Source: an uncultured Collinsella sp.
GTDB lineage: Bacteria; Actinomycetota; Coriobacteriia; Coriobacteriales; Coriobacteriaceae
Direction of reading: 5' to 3'
NCBI GenBank assembly: GCA_958403205.1
Contig: CATXWM010000033.1
Span: forward strand, 1-23,043
Length of the DNA stretch: 23,043 nt
How positions within the stretch are numbered: position 1 is the first letter of the stretch; each line of letters opens with the position of its first letter. This document shows positions 1 through 8,971 of this stretch, piece after piece. The notes beneath the pieces are model-generated. The model was not told the DNA's origin. It saw nothing but the letters and a program-made list of their open reading frames with translations, and did not search any database. Made by a program: the position numbers and the translations under genes.

Positions 1-48
1 TGCAGCAGGGGCTCTCAATGTTTTTATGTCCTGCTCATATCGTCTGTG

Positions 49-79
49 CCGGCAGAAAGGGACTGTCCCCAACTGCCGG
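49..79. repeat. Short palindromic repeat with GGGACTGTCCC core
   Basis: CCGGCAG at 49-55 pairs with CTGCCGG at 73-79, and inside it GGGAC (59-63) pairs with GTCCC (65-69) around a single T. The GGGACTGTCCC core is shared with the palindrome at 12342-12368, so it looks like a dispersed family member. It lies about 90 bases upstream of the first kinase gene. Whether it ends an upstream transcript or is a passive repeat cannot be told; no T-run follows it directly. Confidence 0.5.
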
Positions 80-166
80 GCGGGAGCGTTTAGCGGTACA
101 GCTGCCGACTGGGCAGGCTGAGCTGGTATCCTTATGCGGTAATGTCTCGATTCGTTAGGATTGCAT

Positions 167-2971
167 GTGAGAGCTTCCGCTGTCCTTCGTTCAGTTATAT
201 ATCGCACCCTGGCCGTCGCGCTTGCCGCGCTTGTCGTGCTGAGTTCTATCGCGCCTGTCCAGGCTTTTGCCGATGACTCTAGTCAGCCAGTCAAGACGGT
301 CCGCGTTGGTTGGCTCGTCAACAGCGAAGGCTTCCAGAACGGCACCCCCGGGGAGCGTCCTTCGGGATGGGGCTACGAGTACCTCCAGACCCTGTCGTAC
401 TACACGCCCGGCTGGCGGTACGAATACGTCTCCGGCACCTTCACCGAGCTTATGGAGAAGCTCGAAGCCGGCGAGATTGACCTCATGCCAAACATCTCCT
501 ACTCCGAAGAACGCGCCCAAAAACTGCTCTTCTCGTCGAACCCCGAGGGCACCGAACGCTACTACATCTACGCCAAGCCCGATCGCGACGACCTGGCCAA
601 GGGTGACCCCCAGGCACTCCAGGGTCTCACTATCGGTTTCAACCCCGGCGTCATGCAAACCATCGTTGGCCAGCAATGGCTCGCCAACGAGGGCATTACC
701 TGTACCTATAAGGAAATCAGCAGTAACGGCAACCTTTTCGATGCGCTCGCAAACGGCGAGGTCGACGCCATCATCATGAACGACACGACCTCGTCGCCCA
801 ACGCCTCCCCCATGTTCTACATTGGTTCGAGCGACTACTACTTTGCCGTTCCCAAAAGCCGTCCCGACCTGATGAACGACATCAATGCTGCCATGACGGC
901 AATCGCCCGCGTCAACCCACGCTATAACGACGAAGTCAAATCTAGCTACTCGACCCAAAACAGCGGTTCATCATCGCTCAACGGCCCCGAATGTTCCTGG
1001 CTCAAAGCAAACAACAACACCATCACGCTCGGCTACATTACGGGCAAACTCCCCTACTGCAACGAGGACGAAGACGGCGAAATGGAAGGCTCGCTCGCAT
1101 CGCTTGCGACGACGCTGCACGATAAATTTGGCATTACGGTCAAAACCGTCGCCTTTGATAGCTACAAGATGATGTCAAAGGCCCTGTCAAAGGAAAGCAT
1201 AGACGTTGCGCTGCCGGTATACCGAGATTACTGGTTTGCCGAGCAAACAGGCGTTGTGCAGTCGATATCGTTGGGGACCATATCCCTCACCGCCATCCAC
1301 ACCGGCAGCAACCTGAACAAAGACCTTCAGAACATCGCCTGTACCAAATCATCGTTTGTCAACAAAAATGCACTTGAAAGTCTGTTCCCCACAGCGACCG
1401 TAACCGAATACCAATCCGACGATGAAGCGTTCGACGCCCTCAGGGAGGGAACGGCGCACTGCATCGTCGCTCCCAGTTCACGCGTAAAAACCATCGGTGA
1501 CCGTTACGATCTCGAGGACTGCGAGACGACCGAGCTCCCTGACACCTGTGAGATCTCGTGCTGGATTTCGCGCGGAAGGCCCGAGCTGCTGGGAATCATC
1601 AACAAGGGCATCATCAATGCCGGAGAATCGCTCTCCGCAAGCAATTACTCATCCACGTCGTACACGGCCCAGGAATCCAACACGCTTCAATTCCTTTACC
1701 GCAACCGCACCGCCATTGCAGCTACCCTCATCGGTATGTTGTCGGTCGGCATCGTCCTGCTCATCTGGGCGCTCGTGCGCGCTCGAACCGAGCGCAAAAA
1801 AGCCGATGCTGCCAACGCCGCTAAGACGGCATTCCTCACGCGCATGAGCCACGACATCCGTACGCCGCTCAACGGTTTCCTGGGCCTTATCGAGATCGAG
1901 GAATTGAAGGAAGGCGATATGCAAGTCGCCCGCGAGAGCCGTGCCAAGGCGCGCGTTGCCGCCAATCACCCGCTCTCGCTGATCAACGACATCCTCGAGA
2001 TGGGCAAAATCGAAGACCGCAAGCTAACACTGGAGCATGCGCCTTTTAACCTCAAAGAGCTCTGTGACGATACGCTGGTGCTGTGCAAGCTCCGCGCGTC
2101 CAGTAACGGCATCACAATGCAGGACAATAGTCTGCCGTACGCCACGGGGCCATACATGATCGGCAGCCCCACCCATATCCGACAGATCATGATCAACCTG
2201 TTAGACAACAGCATTAAGTACAACAAGCACGGCGGCTCCGTCACCTTTAGTTCAAAGGCCAAGCCACTCGATAACGGGCGCGCGCTCTTTTGCTTTAGCG
2301 TTTCGGATACCGGCATTGGCATGGCTCCCGAGTTTTTAAAGCATATCTATGAGCCGTTTGCCCAAGAAGGTGACGATGCGCGCAGCAAGTTCCAAGGAAC
2401 CGGCATGGGCATGCCAATCGTCAAGTCGCTTATTGAACTGATGGGTGGCACGATTGAGATTTCGAGTGAGGTTGGCGTGGGGAGTACGTTCAACGTCCAG
2501 ATTCCGCTCGATATCGACAAAGACCCTCAGGCAAGAGAACGCGCGGACGAGCAAGCAGACAGCTGCTCGCTTGCCGGCATGAACGTTCTTTTGGCAGAAG
2601 ATAACGAGCTCAATGCCGAGATTGCCCAGGCGCTGCTCGAAAGCGAAGGCATTGTTGTAACTCGCGCCGCCGATGGCAACGAAGCGGTCGACCTATACGT
2701 TGGCCGTCCCGCCGGCAGCTTCGATGCGATTCTGATGGACATTATGATGCCGGGCATGGACGGCTACGAGGCAACCCGCGCGATTCGCCTGAGCGAGAAG
2801 GTCGATGCAGCCGATATCCCCATCATCGCGCTCACCGCCAACGCCTTTGCCGAAGACGCCAAGGCGGCACACGACGCCGGCATGAACGCCCATCTGTCCA
2901 AACCGCTCGACTTTAACAAGCTCAAAAACATACTCGCCCGCATCAAGAAAAACGGATCCGTTTCGCTATAG
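167..2971 (+). CDS. Hybrid sensor histidine kinase with two fused periplasmic solute-binding domains
   Basis: About 934 residues. A signal peptide with an AFA-DD cleavage site is followed by two tandem SBP_bac_3-type (amino-acid-binding-like) domains, roughly residues 40-260 and 280-500, outside the membrane. One membrane helix (about 514-536) leads to a HisKA domain with phospho-acceptor His562 in MSHDIRTPLN, an HATPase_c domain (N box NLLDNSIKY, DTGIGM, GTGMGMPI) and a C-terminal receiver with an intact acidic pair (AEDN) and phospho-acceptor Asp858 in LMDIMMPG. It should bind small extracellular ligands and relay phosphate through its own receiver; no phosphotransfer or output protein is nearby. 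GTG at 167 is preferred because AGGA at 157-160 lies six bases before it; TTG at 161 is the alternative. The ligand is unknown. Confidence 0.93.
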   Translation: MRASAVLRSVIYRTLAVALAALVVLSSIAPVQAFADDSSQPVKTVRVGWLVNSEGFQNGTPGERPSGWGYEYLQTLSYYTPGWRYEYVSGTFTELMEKLEAGEIDLMPNISYSEERAQKLLFSSNPEGTERYYIYAKPDRDDLAKGDPQALQGLTIGFNPGVMQTIVGQQWLANEGITCTYKEISSNGNLFDALANGEVDAIIMNDTTSSPNASPMFYIGSSDYYFAVPKSRPDLMNDINAAMTAIARVNPRYNDEVKSSYSTQNSGSSSLNGPECSWLKANNNTITLGYITGKLPYCNEDEDGEMEGSLASLATTLHDKFGITVKTVAFDSYKMMSKALSKESIDVALPVYRDYWFAEQTGVVQSISLGTISLTAIHTGSNLNKDLQNIACTKSSFVNKNALESLFPTATVTEYQSDDEAFDALREGTAHCIVAPSSRVKTIGDRYDLEDCETTELPDTCEISCWISRGRPELLGIINKGIINAGESLSASNYSSTSYTAQESNTLQFLYRNRTAIAATLIGMLSVGIVLLIWALVRARTERKKADAANAAKTAFLTRMSHDIRTPLNGFLGLIEIEELKEGDMQVARESRAKARVAANHPLSLINDILEMGKIEDRKLTLEHAPFNLKELCDDTLVLCKLRASSNGITMQDNSLPYATGPYMIGSPTHIRQIMINLLDNSIKYNKHGGSVTFSSKAKPLDNGRALFCFSVSDTGIGMAPEFLKHIYEPFAQEGDDARSKFQGTGMGMPIVKSLIELMGGTIEISSEVGVGSTFNVQIPLDIDKDPQARERADEQADSCSLAGMNVLLAEDNELNAEIAQALLESEGIVVTRAADGNEAVDLYVGRPAGSFDAILMDIMMPGMDGYEATRAIRLSEKVDAADIPIIALTANAFAEDAKAAHDAGMNAHLSKPLDFNKLKNILARIKKNGSVSL

Positions 2972-3013
2972 TTTGTGCTCAACCACCACGCACGACCAGA
3001 AAGGAAGCCAACG

Positions 3014-3493
3014 ATGTTTAGGCCCTTACGTCGAAAGAAACGCGCCATCACCGACGAGGAAGCGCGCGAACTGCTCGCCACCTGCAAGCGCGGCGTCTTT
3101 GCCGTCAACGGCGACGATGGCTACCCGTACGCCATTCCCGTCAACTACTTCTTTGACGCCGAGCACGACAAGATTTATTTCCATGGCGCCAAGGCTGGCC
3201 ACAAGGTCGACGCACTCAAGCGCGATGACAAGGTCTGCTTTACCGTTTACGGAAACGAGTGGTACCAGGACGGCGACTGGGCTCCCTACGTTATGAGCAC
3301 CGTCGTCTTTGGCCGTTGTCGCCTGGCGAATGACACCCCCGCGTTTATCGAAGACAAAGTCCGCCAGCTCGCCCTTAAGTACTACCCTTCTGCCGAGGAA
3401 GTCGAAGAGGAAATCGCCAAAGACATTAAGGGCGTCCAGCTCTACGAGATTACGATTGAGCATCTTTGCGGCAAGCAAATTCAGGAAAAGTAA
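3014..3493 (+). CDS. Pyridoxamine 5'-phosphate oxidase family (NimA-like) flavin-binding protein
   Basis: 159 residues. The N-terminal half carries the split-barrel signature of the PNPOx-like/NimA group: a GVFAVNGDDGYPYAIPVNY strand pair, then YFHGAKAGHKVDAL, whose His corresponds to the conserved histidine of nitroimidazole-resistance-type proteins. Members bind FMN or another flavin and are usually small cytoplasmic oxidoreductases of unknown substrate. Start ATG 3014 has a clear upstream AGAAAGGAAG; a GTG at 2975 has no good ribosome site. It lies 42 bases after the kinase gene and may be co-transcribed. It ends at a strong hairpin shared with the convergent kinase gene. Nothing shows a link to drug resistance. 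Confidence 0.85.
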   Translation: MFRPLRRKKRAITDEEARELLATCKRGVFAVNGDDGYPYAIPVNYFFDAEHDKIYFHGAKAGHKVDALKRDDKVCFTVYGNEWYQDGDWAPYVMSTVVFGRCRLANDTPAFIEDKVRQLALKYYPSAEEVEEEIAKDIKGVQLYEITIEHLCGKQIQEK

Positions 3494-3520
3494 GCCCCTC
3501 AGCAGGTCTCGCAAATAACA

Positions 3521-3560
3521 ATATGGCCCGGTTCCAACCCACCTTGGAACCAGGCCATAT
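3521..3560. terminator. Bidirectional hairpin terminator between convergent genes
   Basis: A 17-base arm (3521-3537) pairs with 3544-3560 with one mismatch around the 6-base loop CCCACC; the arms run ATATGGCC then GGTTCCAA. It sits between the stop at 3493 (+) and the stop at 3563 (-). On the minus strand it is followed by TTGTTATTTGC, a fair U-rich tail; the plus-strand tail is weak. The position and stem make it a shared terminator. Confidence 0.75.
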
Positions 3561-3562
3561 GC

Positions 3563-5755
3563 TTATGAAGCGTCGGCGGCTATGTGCGCAAGCGCCTCAA
3601 CGAGCTCCTGCGAGCTCACGGGTTTACTCAGGTGCGCATCCATGCCCGCCTCACGCGAAAGCCTGCGGTCGTCGGCAAAGGCGTTGGCACTCACGGCGAT
3701 AATCGGCGTGGTCGCGGCATCCTCGCGATCGAGTGCTCGAATCCGACGCGTGGCCTCAAGGCCATCGATGCCAGGCATCATGATGTCCATCAACACCACG
3801 TCGTACTCGTGCGGTGCGCTCGCGGCAAACGCCTCAACGGCAGACTCGCCATCCTTAGCATGCGTCACGACGGCACCGGCACGGCTGAGTGTAAACTGCG
3901 CGATCTCGGCATTCAGATCGTTATCCTTTACGAGCAAAACGCGCAAGCCCTGGAGCGCATCACCATCGCCCGCATCCGCGCGAACTGCCTGAGGAATCTC
4001 GGAGCGTTTGCATTTCTCGAACGGCAGGCGGATGGTAAACGTCGTCCCCTGCCCCAAGACGCTCGTAAAACTCATGGTTCCGCCCATAAGCTCGACCAAC
4101 TGTTTTGCGATAGGCGCGCCCAGGCCAGTTCCCGATGAAGCGCCTTCCACCTGTTGTTCCTCGCGGCAAAAAGGCTCGTAGAGGTGCTGTTGGAACTCCT
4201 CGCTCATGCCAATACCGTTGTCGGCGACCGTGTATTCATAGACGGGGACGCCATCCGCTGGCTCCACCTCGCGGCACACCAGGCGAACATAGCCGCCCTG
4301 GCGGTTGTACTTGACGGCATTGCCGGCAATATTGAGCAACAAGCGCTTGAGGTGCGTCACGCTCACCCGTGCATAGGGATGATCAAGGGTCTGCTGGTCA
4401 CAGATAATTGTCACCAGACGCTCCTCGGCCTGGCGCTCAAGAATATCGCGCACTTCGTGGTTGAGGGTCACCAAGTTTGTGGGAACAAGCTCCAGATCGA
4501 CCTGCCCGCTCTCCAGGCGACTCATATCCAGGGCCTCGTTGGCAAGGTCGAGCAGCAGTCCCGATGCCGTCCAGATTTTTGAGCGGCACTCGGTCTGCTT
4601 TTGCAGATCGTCCGCATTGGCATCGCCAACCTCGACCATGCCGCGAATGCCGTTGATGGGCGTGCGCAGATCGTGGCTCATGCGGCGCAAAAACTCCGTC
4701 TTTGCCGAGTTGGCAGACGAGGCCTCACGCGCCGCCTTTGCCAGCTTGTCTCCATAGTCGCGCTCCTGCTGCAGCAAGTCCGTCAAACGTCGACGGTCAG
4801 CGCGGCGACGCACCATCACAACAACGGCTACAACACCGCTGTAGAGCACCAGCACGCCGGCAGCAACAGCCGCGACGACCTCAAAGTAGCGCCGCGCCGA
4901 GGCATAGGTGTACACGTAGAACCCGCGCGCTTTTCCAAATGTGCCCAAATACCACTCGCCATTGGCGTTGACCAATCTGACCTTACCAGCCGGGCACCGA
5001 TCCTTTATACCGTCGACAATGAAGGCATCCGTCGCAGGCAGATCGAATACGCCCAATATGGTGGGTTCAACGGCATTGGTCGCAACGACCTTGCCATCGC
5101 TTTCAATCACGATATTGCCGCTGTCAATGGTCTCATAACCACCGAGCAGGCCCTGCAGCTTGAGCGTATTGCTTGCAACTGCCTTCGCGCTCTGATGCCT
5201 TACCGCGATAACGATGCCCTCGCCATCTTGCCGGGTCACGCAGCCAATGTCTGCGACCGAGTCATCCGCAAGTGTGATGCGGGCGGTATAGGACTTAAGC
5301 GGATAGGCTGCCACCTCCAGCACGGGCGCTTCCTTGAGGTACGTAGCGATCGACTCGTAGCCCACGCCATCCGTCGAGGACTCGGACACCAAATTGCCCG
5401 ATGCGTCCGTCACGATCAGTGCGCTCACGTTGAACTGGTCGGCATATTGCTCCAGCATGGCGTTATCCACCGAACCGTCGCGCTCCATATCGCGCGCTGT
5501 CTCTCCGGCGATCTCCATAACGCGAATCAGGTTTTTGGTCGTATAGGCGCTATTGAATGCATCGTAGGAAAGGCTCTGCGTCGCCACGTAATCGACAACG
5601 TCGGCAAAGCGCTGCTCGGCCTGAGCTGTCGTGTAGCCGTAGCTCATCATGCCGGCAACAACCGAGAGCGCTATCCCCAGCAGAGCGACAAAGAGCCATG
5701 CCCCTGCCGAACGATTGCCCCGCTCCTGAGCGGCGTGGTCGGGCGCATCGATCAT
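3563..5755 (-). CDS. Hybrid sensor histidine kinase (HisKA, HATPase_c, receiver)
   Basis: 730 residues. A membrane helix at about 20-40, an extracytoplasmic region of about 250 residues, a second helix (about 290-315) and then a HisKA domain with His361 in MSHDLRTPIN, HATPase_c (NIAGNAVKY, DNGIGM, GTGLGAPI) and a receiver with Asp657 in LMDIMMPG. The receiver's usual acidic pair reads VKDN: Lys610-Asp611 instead of Glu-Asp, an unusual change near the metal site. The start ATG (5753-5755) overlaps the stop of the upstream lipoprotein gene as ATGA, so translation is probably coupled and the lipoprotein is the likely ligand-presenting partner. Its cytoplasmic half is closely similar to the kinase at 167-2971, but its binding domain is encoded separately. 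Confidence 0.93.
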   Translation of the reverse strand: MIDAPDHAAQERGNRSAGAWLFVALLGIALSVVAGMMSYGYTTAQAEQRFADVVDYVATQSLSYDAFNSAYTTKNLIRVMEIAGETARDMERDGSVDNAMLEQYADQFNVSALIVTDASGNLVSESSTDGVGYESIATYLKEAPVLEVAAYPLKSYTARITLADDSVADIGCVTRQDGEGIVIAVRHQSAKAVASNTLKLQGLLGGYETIDSGNIVIESDGKVVATNAVEPTILGVFDLPATDAFIVDGIKDRCPAGKVRLVNANGEWYLGTFGKARGFYVYTYASARRYFEVVAAVAAGVLVLYSGVVAVVVMVRRRADRRRLTDLLQQERDYGDKLAKAAREASSANSAKTEFLRRMSHDLRTPINGIRGMVEVGDANADDLQKQTECRSKIWTASGLLLDLANEALDMSRLESGQVDLELVPTNLVTLNHEVRDILERQAEERLVTIICDQQTLDHPYARVSVTHLKRLLLNIAGNAVKYNRQGGYVRLVCREVEPADGVPVYEYTVADNGIGMSEEFQQHLYEPFCREEQQVEGASSGTGLGAPIAKQLVELMGGTMSFTSVLGQGTTFTIRLPFEKCKRSEIPQAVRADAGDGDALQGLRVLLVKDNDLNAEIAQFTLSRAGAVVTHAKDGESAVEAFAASAPHEYDVVLMDIMMPGIDGLEATRRIRALDREDAATTPIIAVSANAFADDRRLSREAGMDAHLSKPVSSQELVEALAHIAADAS

Positions 5756-6621
5756 GACAGGCCCTCCATATTCAAAAATGGCGAAGGGTCATCAAAGTAC
5801 TTTGACACCAGACGTTCCATGGTGCCATCGGCAAGCATTTCTTGGTAGGCACGGGCGAGCTTAACGTCGATGCCGCGCGTATCGTTGATATCAAAAGCGG
5901 TGCCCAAACCGACCTCTAGCAGCGGCTCATCCAAAATGCGATACGTCACACCATAGTCTTTTTCGTAGGTGAGCAGCGAGGACTCATGCGCGGCGATGGC
6001 GTCGACCAGACCCTCGACGAGCGCCGGGTTCAGGTATGAGCGGTCCGAAAAGCAGTAGAGCTCTTTGATCTGCGGAACGTTTTCATTTGTACGATTGAGC
6101 AAAATGCCCTCGGGCTTGGTGGTGGACTGGACCGCCACGACCTTATCCTCAAGATCGGCAAGCGTGTAGATATCGCTCTGGGGATCGACCGCGACCACCT
6201 GGCGGCTCGCAAGGTACGGGCCGGCCCAACGATACTCGTTTTCGCGACCCGTCATGCTAAAGCTGCCCATGACACAATCGAGCTCGCCGCTCGCCAGCAG
6301 CTCTTTCTTCTTTTCCCAGTCGATCAGCTGGTATTTTGGCTTGTAACCAATACGGGCCAAAGCCTCGGTCAATATCTCGACATCCAGGCCAACGATATCG
6401 CCGTACTCGTCGGTATACACAAACGGTGGATAGAGGTCGCTGCCAACGTTGAGCGTCTTGAGGTCGTCGTCTTTGATCTGCGAGGCGTCCAGACCTTCTA
6501 ATGCAAACGTCGAGGCTTCGTCATTACGCCCAGAACAGCCAGCTATCGCTACGACAAAAGCGCTCGCCGCTGCAAGCGCAACAAACAACGAAATGGCAAC
6601 CGAGCGACGGGATCTTTTCAT
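5752..6621 (-). CDS. Solute-binding lipoprotein (SBP_bac_3 family), partner of hybrid kinase
   Basis: 289 residues. The N-terminus is a lipoprotein signal: KRSRR, a hydrophobic stretch and the lipobox AIAGC with Cys29 as the lipidation site. The mature part has the family-3 amino-acid-binding layout: LNVGSDLYPPFVYTDEYG near the start, GLDVEILTEALARIGY, the LLASGELDCVMGSFSMTGRE segment and KVVAVQSTTKPEG. Such proteins normally feed ABC importers, but no permease or ATPase is adjacent. The gene instead overlaps the kinase gene by four bases, so a sensory role is inferred. GGAG lies close upstream of the start. The ligand is unknown. Confidence 0.9.
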   Translation of the reverse strand: MKRSRRSVAISLFVALAAASAFVVAIAGCSGRNDEASTFALEGLDASQIKDDDLKTLNVGSDLYPPFVYTDEYGDIVGLDVEILTEALARIGYKPKYQLIDWEKKKELLASGELDCVMGSFSMTGRENEYRWAGPYLASRQVVAVDPQSDIYTLADLEDKVVAVQSTTKPEGILLNRTNENVPQIKELYCFSDRSYLNPALVEGLVDAIAAHESSLLTYEKDYGVTYRILDEPLLEVGLGTAFDINDTRGIDVKLARAYQEMLADGTMERLVSKYFDDPSPFLNMEGLS

Positions 6622-6679
6622 CGAGCTCCATACGATCCTGTTTACAGACTGAAATGGTTAAAGATAATAGCAAACAAAA

Positions 6680-6720
6680 CCACACGAGCACCCAATTGTT
6701 ACAGACGCTTTACCGTGTGG
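6680..6720 (-). terminator. Possible terminator downstream of the MalY-like gene
   Basis: CCACACG (6680-6686) pairs with CGTGTGG (6714-6720). Read on the minus strand the stem is followed by TTTTGTTTGC, a U-rich tail. The 27-base loop is long, so this is a modest call. A second imperfect hairpin (GGGGCCTTC with GAAGACCCC, about 6718-6750) lies between it and the stop codon. Confidence 0.4.
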
Positions 6721-6765
6721 GGCCTTCCAGCCGACTTGGCAGAAGACCCCGCATGCAGTGCTCAC

Positions 6766-7980
6766 TTACCGTGCATTAAAAACGTAGCGGTCCAGGCGGT
6801 CGCACGCTTCCTTTACGCGCGAAAGCGGCAGCGCCAGATTCACGCGAATGTGGCAGGGCCCGTGGAACGGACGGCCGTCCTGATACCCCACGCCCACGCG
6901 CGCCCCCTCGTCGAGCAGCCACTGAATATCGCGGCCATGCTCGCAACACCACTCGGTGCAGTCCAGAAACACCATGTACGTGCCCTGCGGACGCGAAAAC
7001 GCGACGCCCTTCCAATGTTTTTCTGCATACGTGCAGAAGTACTCGATATTGCCGGCAAGCACCTGGTTGAGCTCGTCCACCCACTCGTAGCCCTGCGGCT
7101 GGTAGGCACCGATAAGCGCATGCATGGAGAGGACGTTCATCTCGTTGTAGTGGGTCTTGTTGGACACGGCGCACACGCGGTCGCGCAGCGTCTCGTTATA
7201 GATGATGTGGTAGCTGCCGACCAAGCCCGCCAGGTTGAACGTCTTGCTCGGCGCATAGAGGGCAACCGTGCGCATGCGGGCATCCTCGCTCACCGACTGC
7301 GTCGGAATATGCTTGTGACCCGGCAGAATGATATCGGACCAAATCTCGTCCGAGATCACCACGCAATCGTGCTGGCAATAGATGTCCATGGCGCGCTCGA
7401 TCTCGTCGCGCTCCCATACGCGGCCGCAGGGATTGTGCGGCGAGCAGAACACCGCGGCATGGATGTTGTTTTGGGCGAGTTTGCACTCCATGTCCTCAAA
7501 GTCCATGCGCCACACGCCCCGGTTGTCGAGTTTAAGCGGGCTGTGGACAATGCGATAGCCCGCGGCCTCGATGGACTTGGTAAAGCCGATGTAGGTGGGG
7601 CTGTGGACCAGCACCGCATCGCCCGGCTGGGCATACGCGCGCAGCGTCGACACGACACCACCCAGCACGCCGTTTTCATAGCCGATATGCTCAGGTGCCA
7701 GGCCCTCGACGCCATTACGACGGCTCTGCCATTCGATGATGCGATCGAAGTACTCGGGACGCGGATTGAAGTAGCCAAACATGGGGTGATGGACGCGCTG
7801 AATGATGTGCTCCTGGACCGTGGGCACCGTGGCGAAGTTCATGTCCGCCACCCACATGGGTATGCGGTCGAAGCCCTCGTCGGGTGCGTTCGGGGCCATA
7901 CCGGGGACCTCGCCCCAAGAGTCAACGGCAATGGAGTCCATGCCGTGGCGGTCGATAAGCGAGCTAAAGTCGTATTTCAT
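6766..7980 (-). CDS. MalY/PatB-family PLP-dependent aminotransferase (C-S beta-lyase)
   Basis: 404 residues, the usual length for the MalY/PatB branch of class I/II aminotransferases. N-terminal IPMWVADMNFATVPTV is the MalY-type entry motif. The PLP-binding features are SPTYIGF, FCSPHNPCGRVW, ISDEIWSDI and the Schiff-base lysine Lys246 in APSKTFNLAGL. Characterised relatives cleave cystathionine or cysteine to a thiol or sulfide, pyruvate and ammonia in the cytosol; some also repress maltose genes. The start at 7980 has GGGAG upstream. It appears to be a single-gene unit. The exact thiol substrate cannot be read from sequence. Confidence 0.9.
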   Translation of the reverse strand: MKYDFSSLIDRHGMDSIAVDSWGEVPGMAPNAPDEGFDRIPMWVADMNFATVPTVQEHIIQRVHHPMFGYFNPRPEYFDRIIEWQSRRNGVEGLAPEHIGYENGVLGGVVSTLRAYAQPGDAVLVHSPTYIGFTKSIEAAGYRIVHSPLKLDNRGVWRMDFEDMECKLAQNNIHAAVFCSPHNPCGRVWERDEIERAMDIYCQHDCVVISDEIWSDIILPGHKHIPTQSVSEDARMRTVALYAPSKTFNLAGLVGSYHIIYNETLRDRVCAVSNKTHYNEMNVLSMHALIGAYQPQGYEWVDELNQVLAGNIEYFCTYAEKHWKGVAFSRPQGTYMVFLDCTEWCCEHGRDIQWLLDEGARVGVGYQDGRPFHGPCHIRVNLALPLSRVKEACDRLDRYVFNAR

Positions 7981-8092
7981 GCTGAGCTCCCGTGCAAAGT
8001 AGGCTGTTTCGATAGGCGTTATTGTCCACCAGCGTAGGCGATTTTGGCATGGGGTTTGGCGCTTAATTTGACGGGTGCAGACGGATGGCTGG

Positions 8093-8839
8093 TTAGTCTT
8101 GCGCGTCGTTGACGGCGACTACGGTTAGCTGGGTTTCATCGACCGTAAAAGATATGTCGAGTCCGGCGTAGGCCAAGTGGTAAACGCGGTTTGGCTCGTG
8201 CTTGCTGCCCGCGCGGCGCGGATCTTGGCGAAGAACCTCGACCAGACCGGGGAGCTTTGCGGGTGGGACCATGTCTTGAAGAGCTTGCGGGAACTCGACG
8301 TCGAGCTCTTGCCACGGAGCGTCCTCAATCCAGCCGCCGGTCGCATCCGGATGACAGTCCGCAAACGGGATGTAGGGCTTGATATCGTAGATGGGCGTGC
8401 CGTCACGCAGGTCGGCCCCCAGCACGTGAATGATGGGGCCATCATCGGTGAGCTCGACACGATCGAACTTGACGCAGGTGAGCCCGATGGGATTAGGGCG
8501 AAACGGACTGCGCGTGGCAAACACTCCCACACGTTCGGCTCCGCCCAGACGCGGCGGGCGCACGGTTTTCGACCATTTTGCGTTGGTGCCGGACCTGTCC
8601 TGCGTTTTGGCGTCGGCAGCTATGTCCTTAGCCGTGCCGCCGGGCGTGCCGTTTTCGAAGCGCCACAGCAGCCATAGGTGAGAGAAGGAGTCCAAGCCCT
8701 CAACTGCTGCATTGGAGGCAAATTCCGGCTCAAAAACGATGCGTCCCTGCAGATGGGGCGCCAAAAAGCTGTTGCGCGGAATGCCGAACTTTTGCGGCAG
8801 GTCGGTATGTATGTGTGCGATAGGTTCCATGCCGGTCAT
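8093..8839 (-). CDS. trmO: tRNA (N6-threonylcarbamoyladenosine37-N6)-methyltransferase TrmO
   Basis: About 248 residues (245 if the second Met at 8830 is used). The sequence has the TsaA/TrmO beta-barrel features: PIAHIHTDLPQKFGIPRNS at the start, LDSFSHLWLLWRF, the hallmark RSPFRPNPIGLT and the IYDIKPYIPFAD segment. Escherichia coli TrmO, about 235 residues, uses S-adenosylmethionine to methylate t6A37 in tRNA-Thr; this protein has a full-length match to that plan. Neither start has a convincing Shine-Dalgarno, so the start is uncertain by nine bases. The open frame continues upstream, but that part is antisense to the regulator at 8972 and looks non-coding. Confidence 0.9.
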   Translation of the reverse strand: MTGMEPIAHIHTDLPQKFGIPRNSFLAPHLQGRIVFEPEFASNAAVEGLDSFSHLWLLWRFENGTPGGTAKDIAADAKTQDRSGTNAKWSKTVRPPRLGGAERVGVFATRSPFRPNPIGLTCVKFDRVELTDDGPIIHVLGADLRDGTPIYDIKPYIPFADCHPDATGGWIEDAPWQELDVEFPQALQDMVPPAKLPGLVEVLRQDPRRAGSKHEPNRVYHLAYAGLDISFTVDETQLTVVAVNDAQD

Positions 8840-8912
8840 TGTACGGCATGAAGGTGTGAGGCGTTGTGCGCAATTCTTCGCCGCGGTCCTCCGTCCTGCA
8901 ACCAACGGTTGC

Positions 8913-8941
8913 TTGGAAGGGTGCCTGCTACCGCGTATGCT
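8913..8941 (+). promoter_or_regulatory. Likely sigma-70-type promoter of the HTH-TipAS regulator
   Basis: TTGGAA (8913-8918) and TATGCT (8936-8941) are separated by 17 bases, about 30 bases before the start codon at 8972. Spacing and position suit a housekeeping promoter for the regulator gene. This is read from the consensus only. Confidence 0.5.
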
Positions 8942-8971
8942 TAAGCCATCAACCAGCAGAAAGGAGCCGTT

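Noticed and set aside
4601..5848. Plus-strand 415-codon open frame opposite the second kinase
   Set aside because: The reverse strand encodes a kinase with complete motifs and a coupled partner gene; the plus-strand product has no domain signature.
5752..6621. Solute-binding lipoprotein as part of an ABC amino acid importer
   Set aside because: No permease or ATPase gene is adjacent, and the start-stop overlap is with the sensor kinase.
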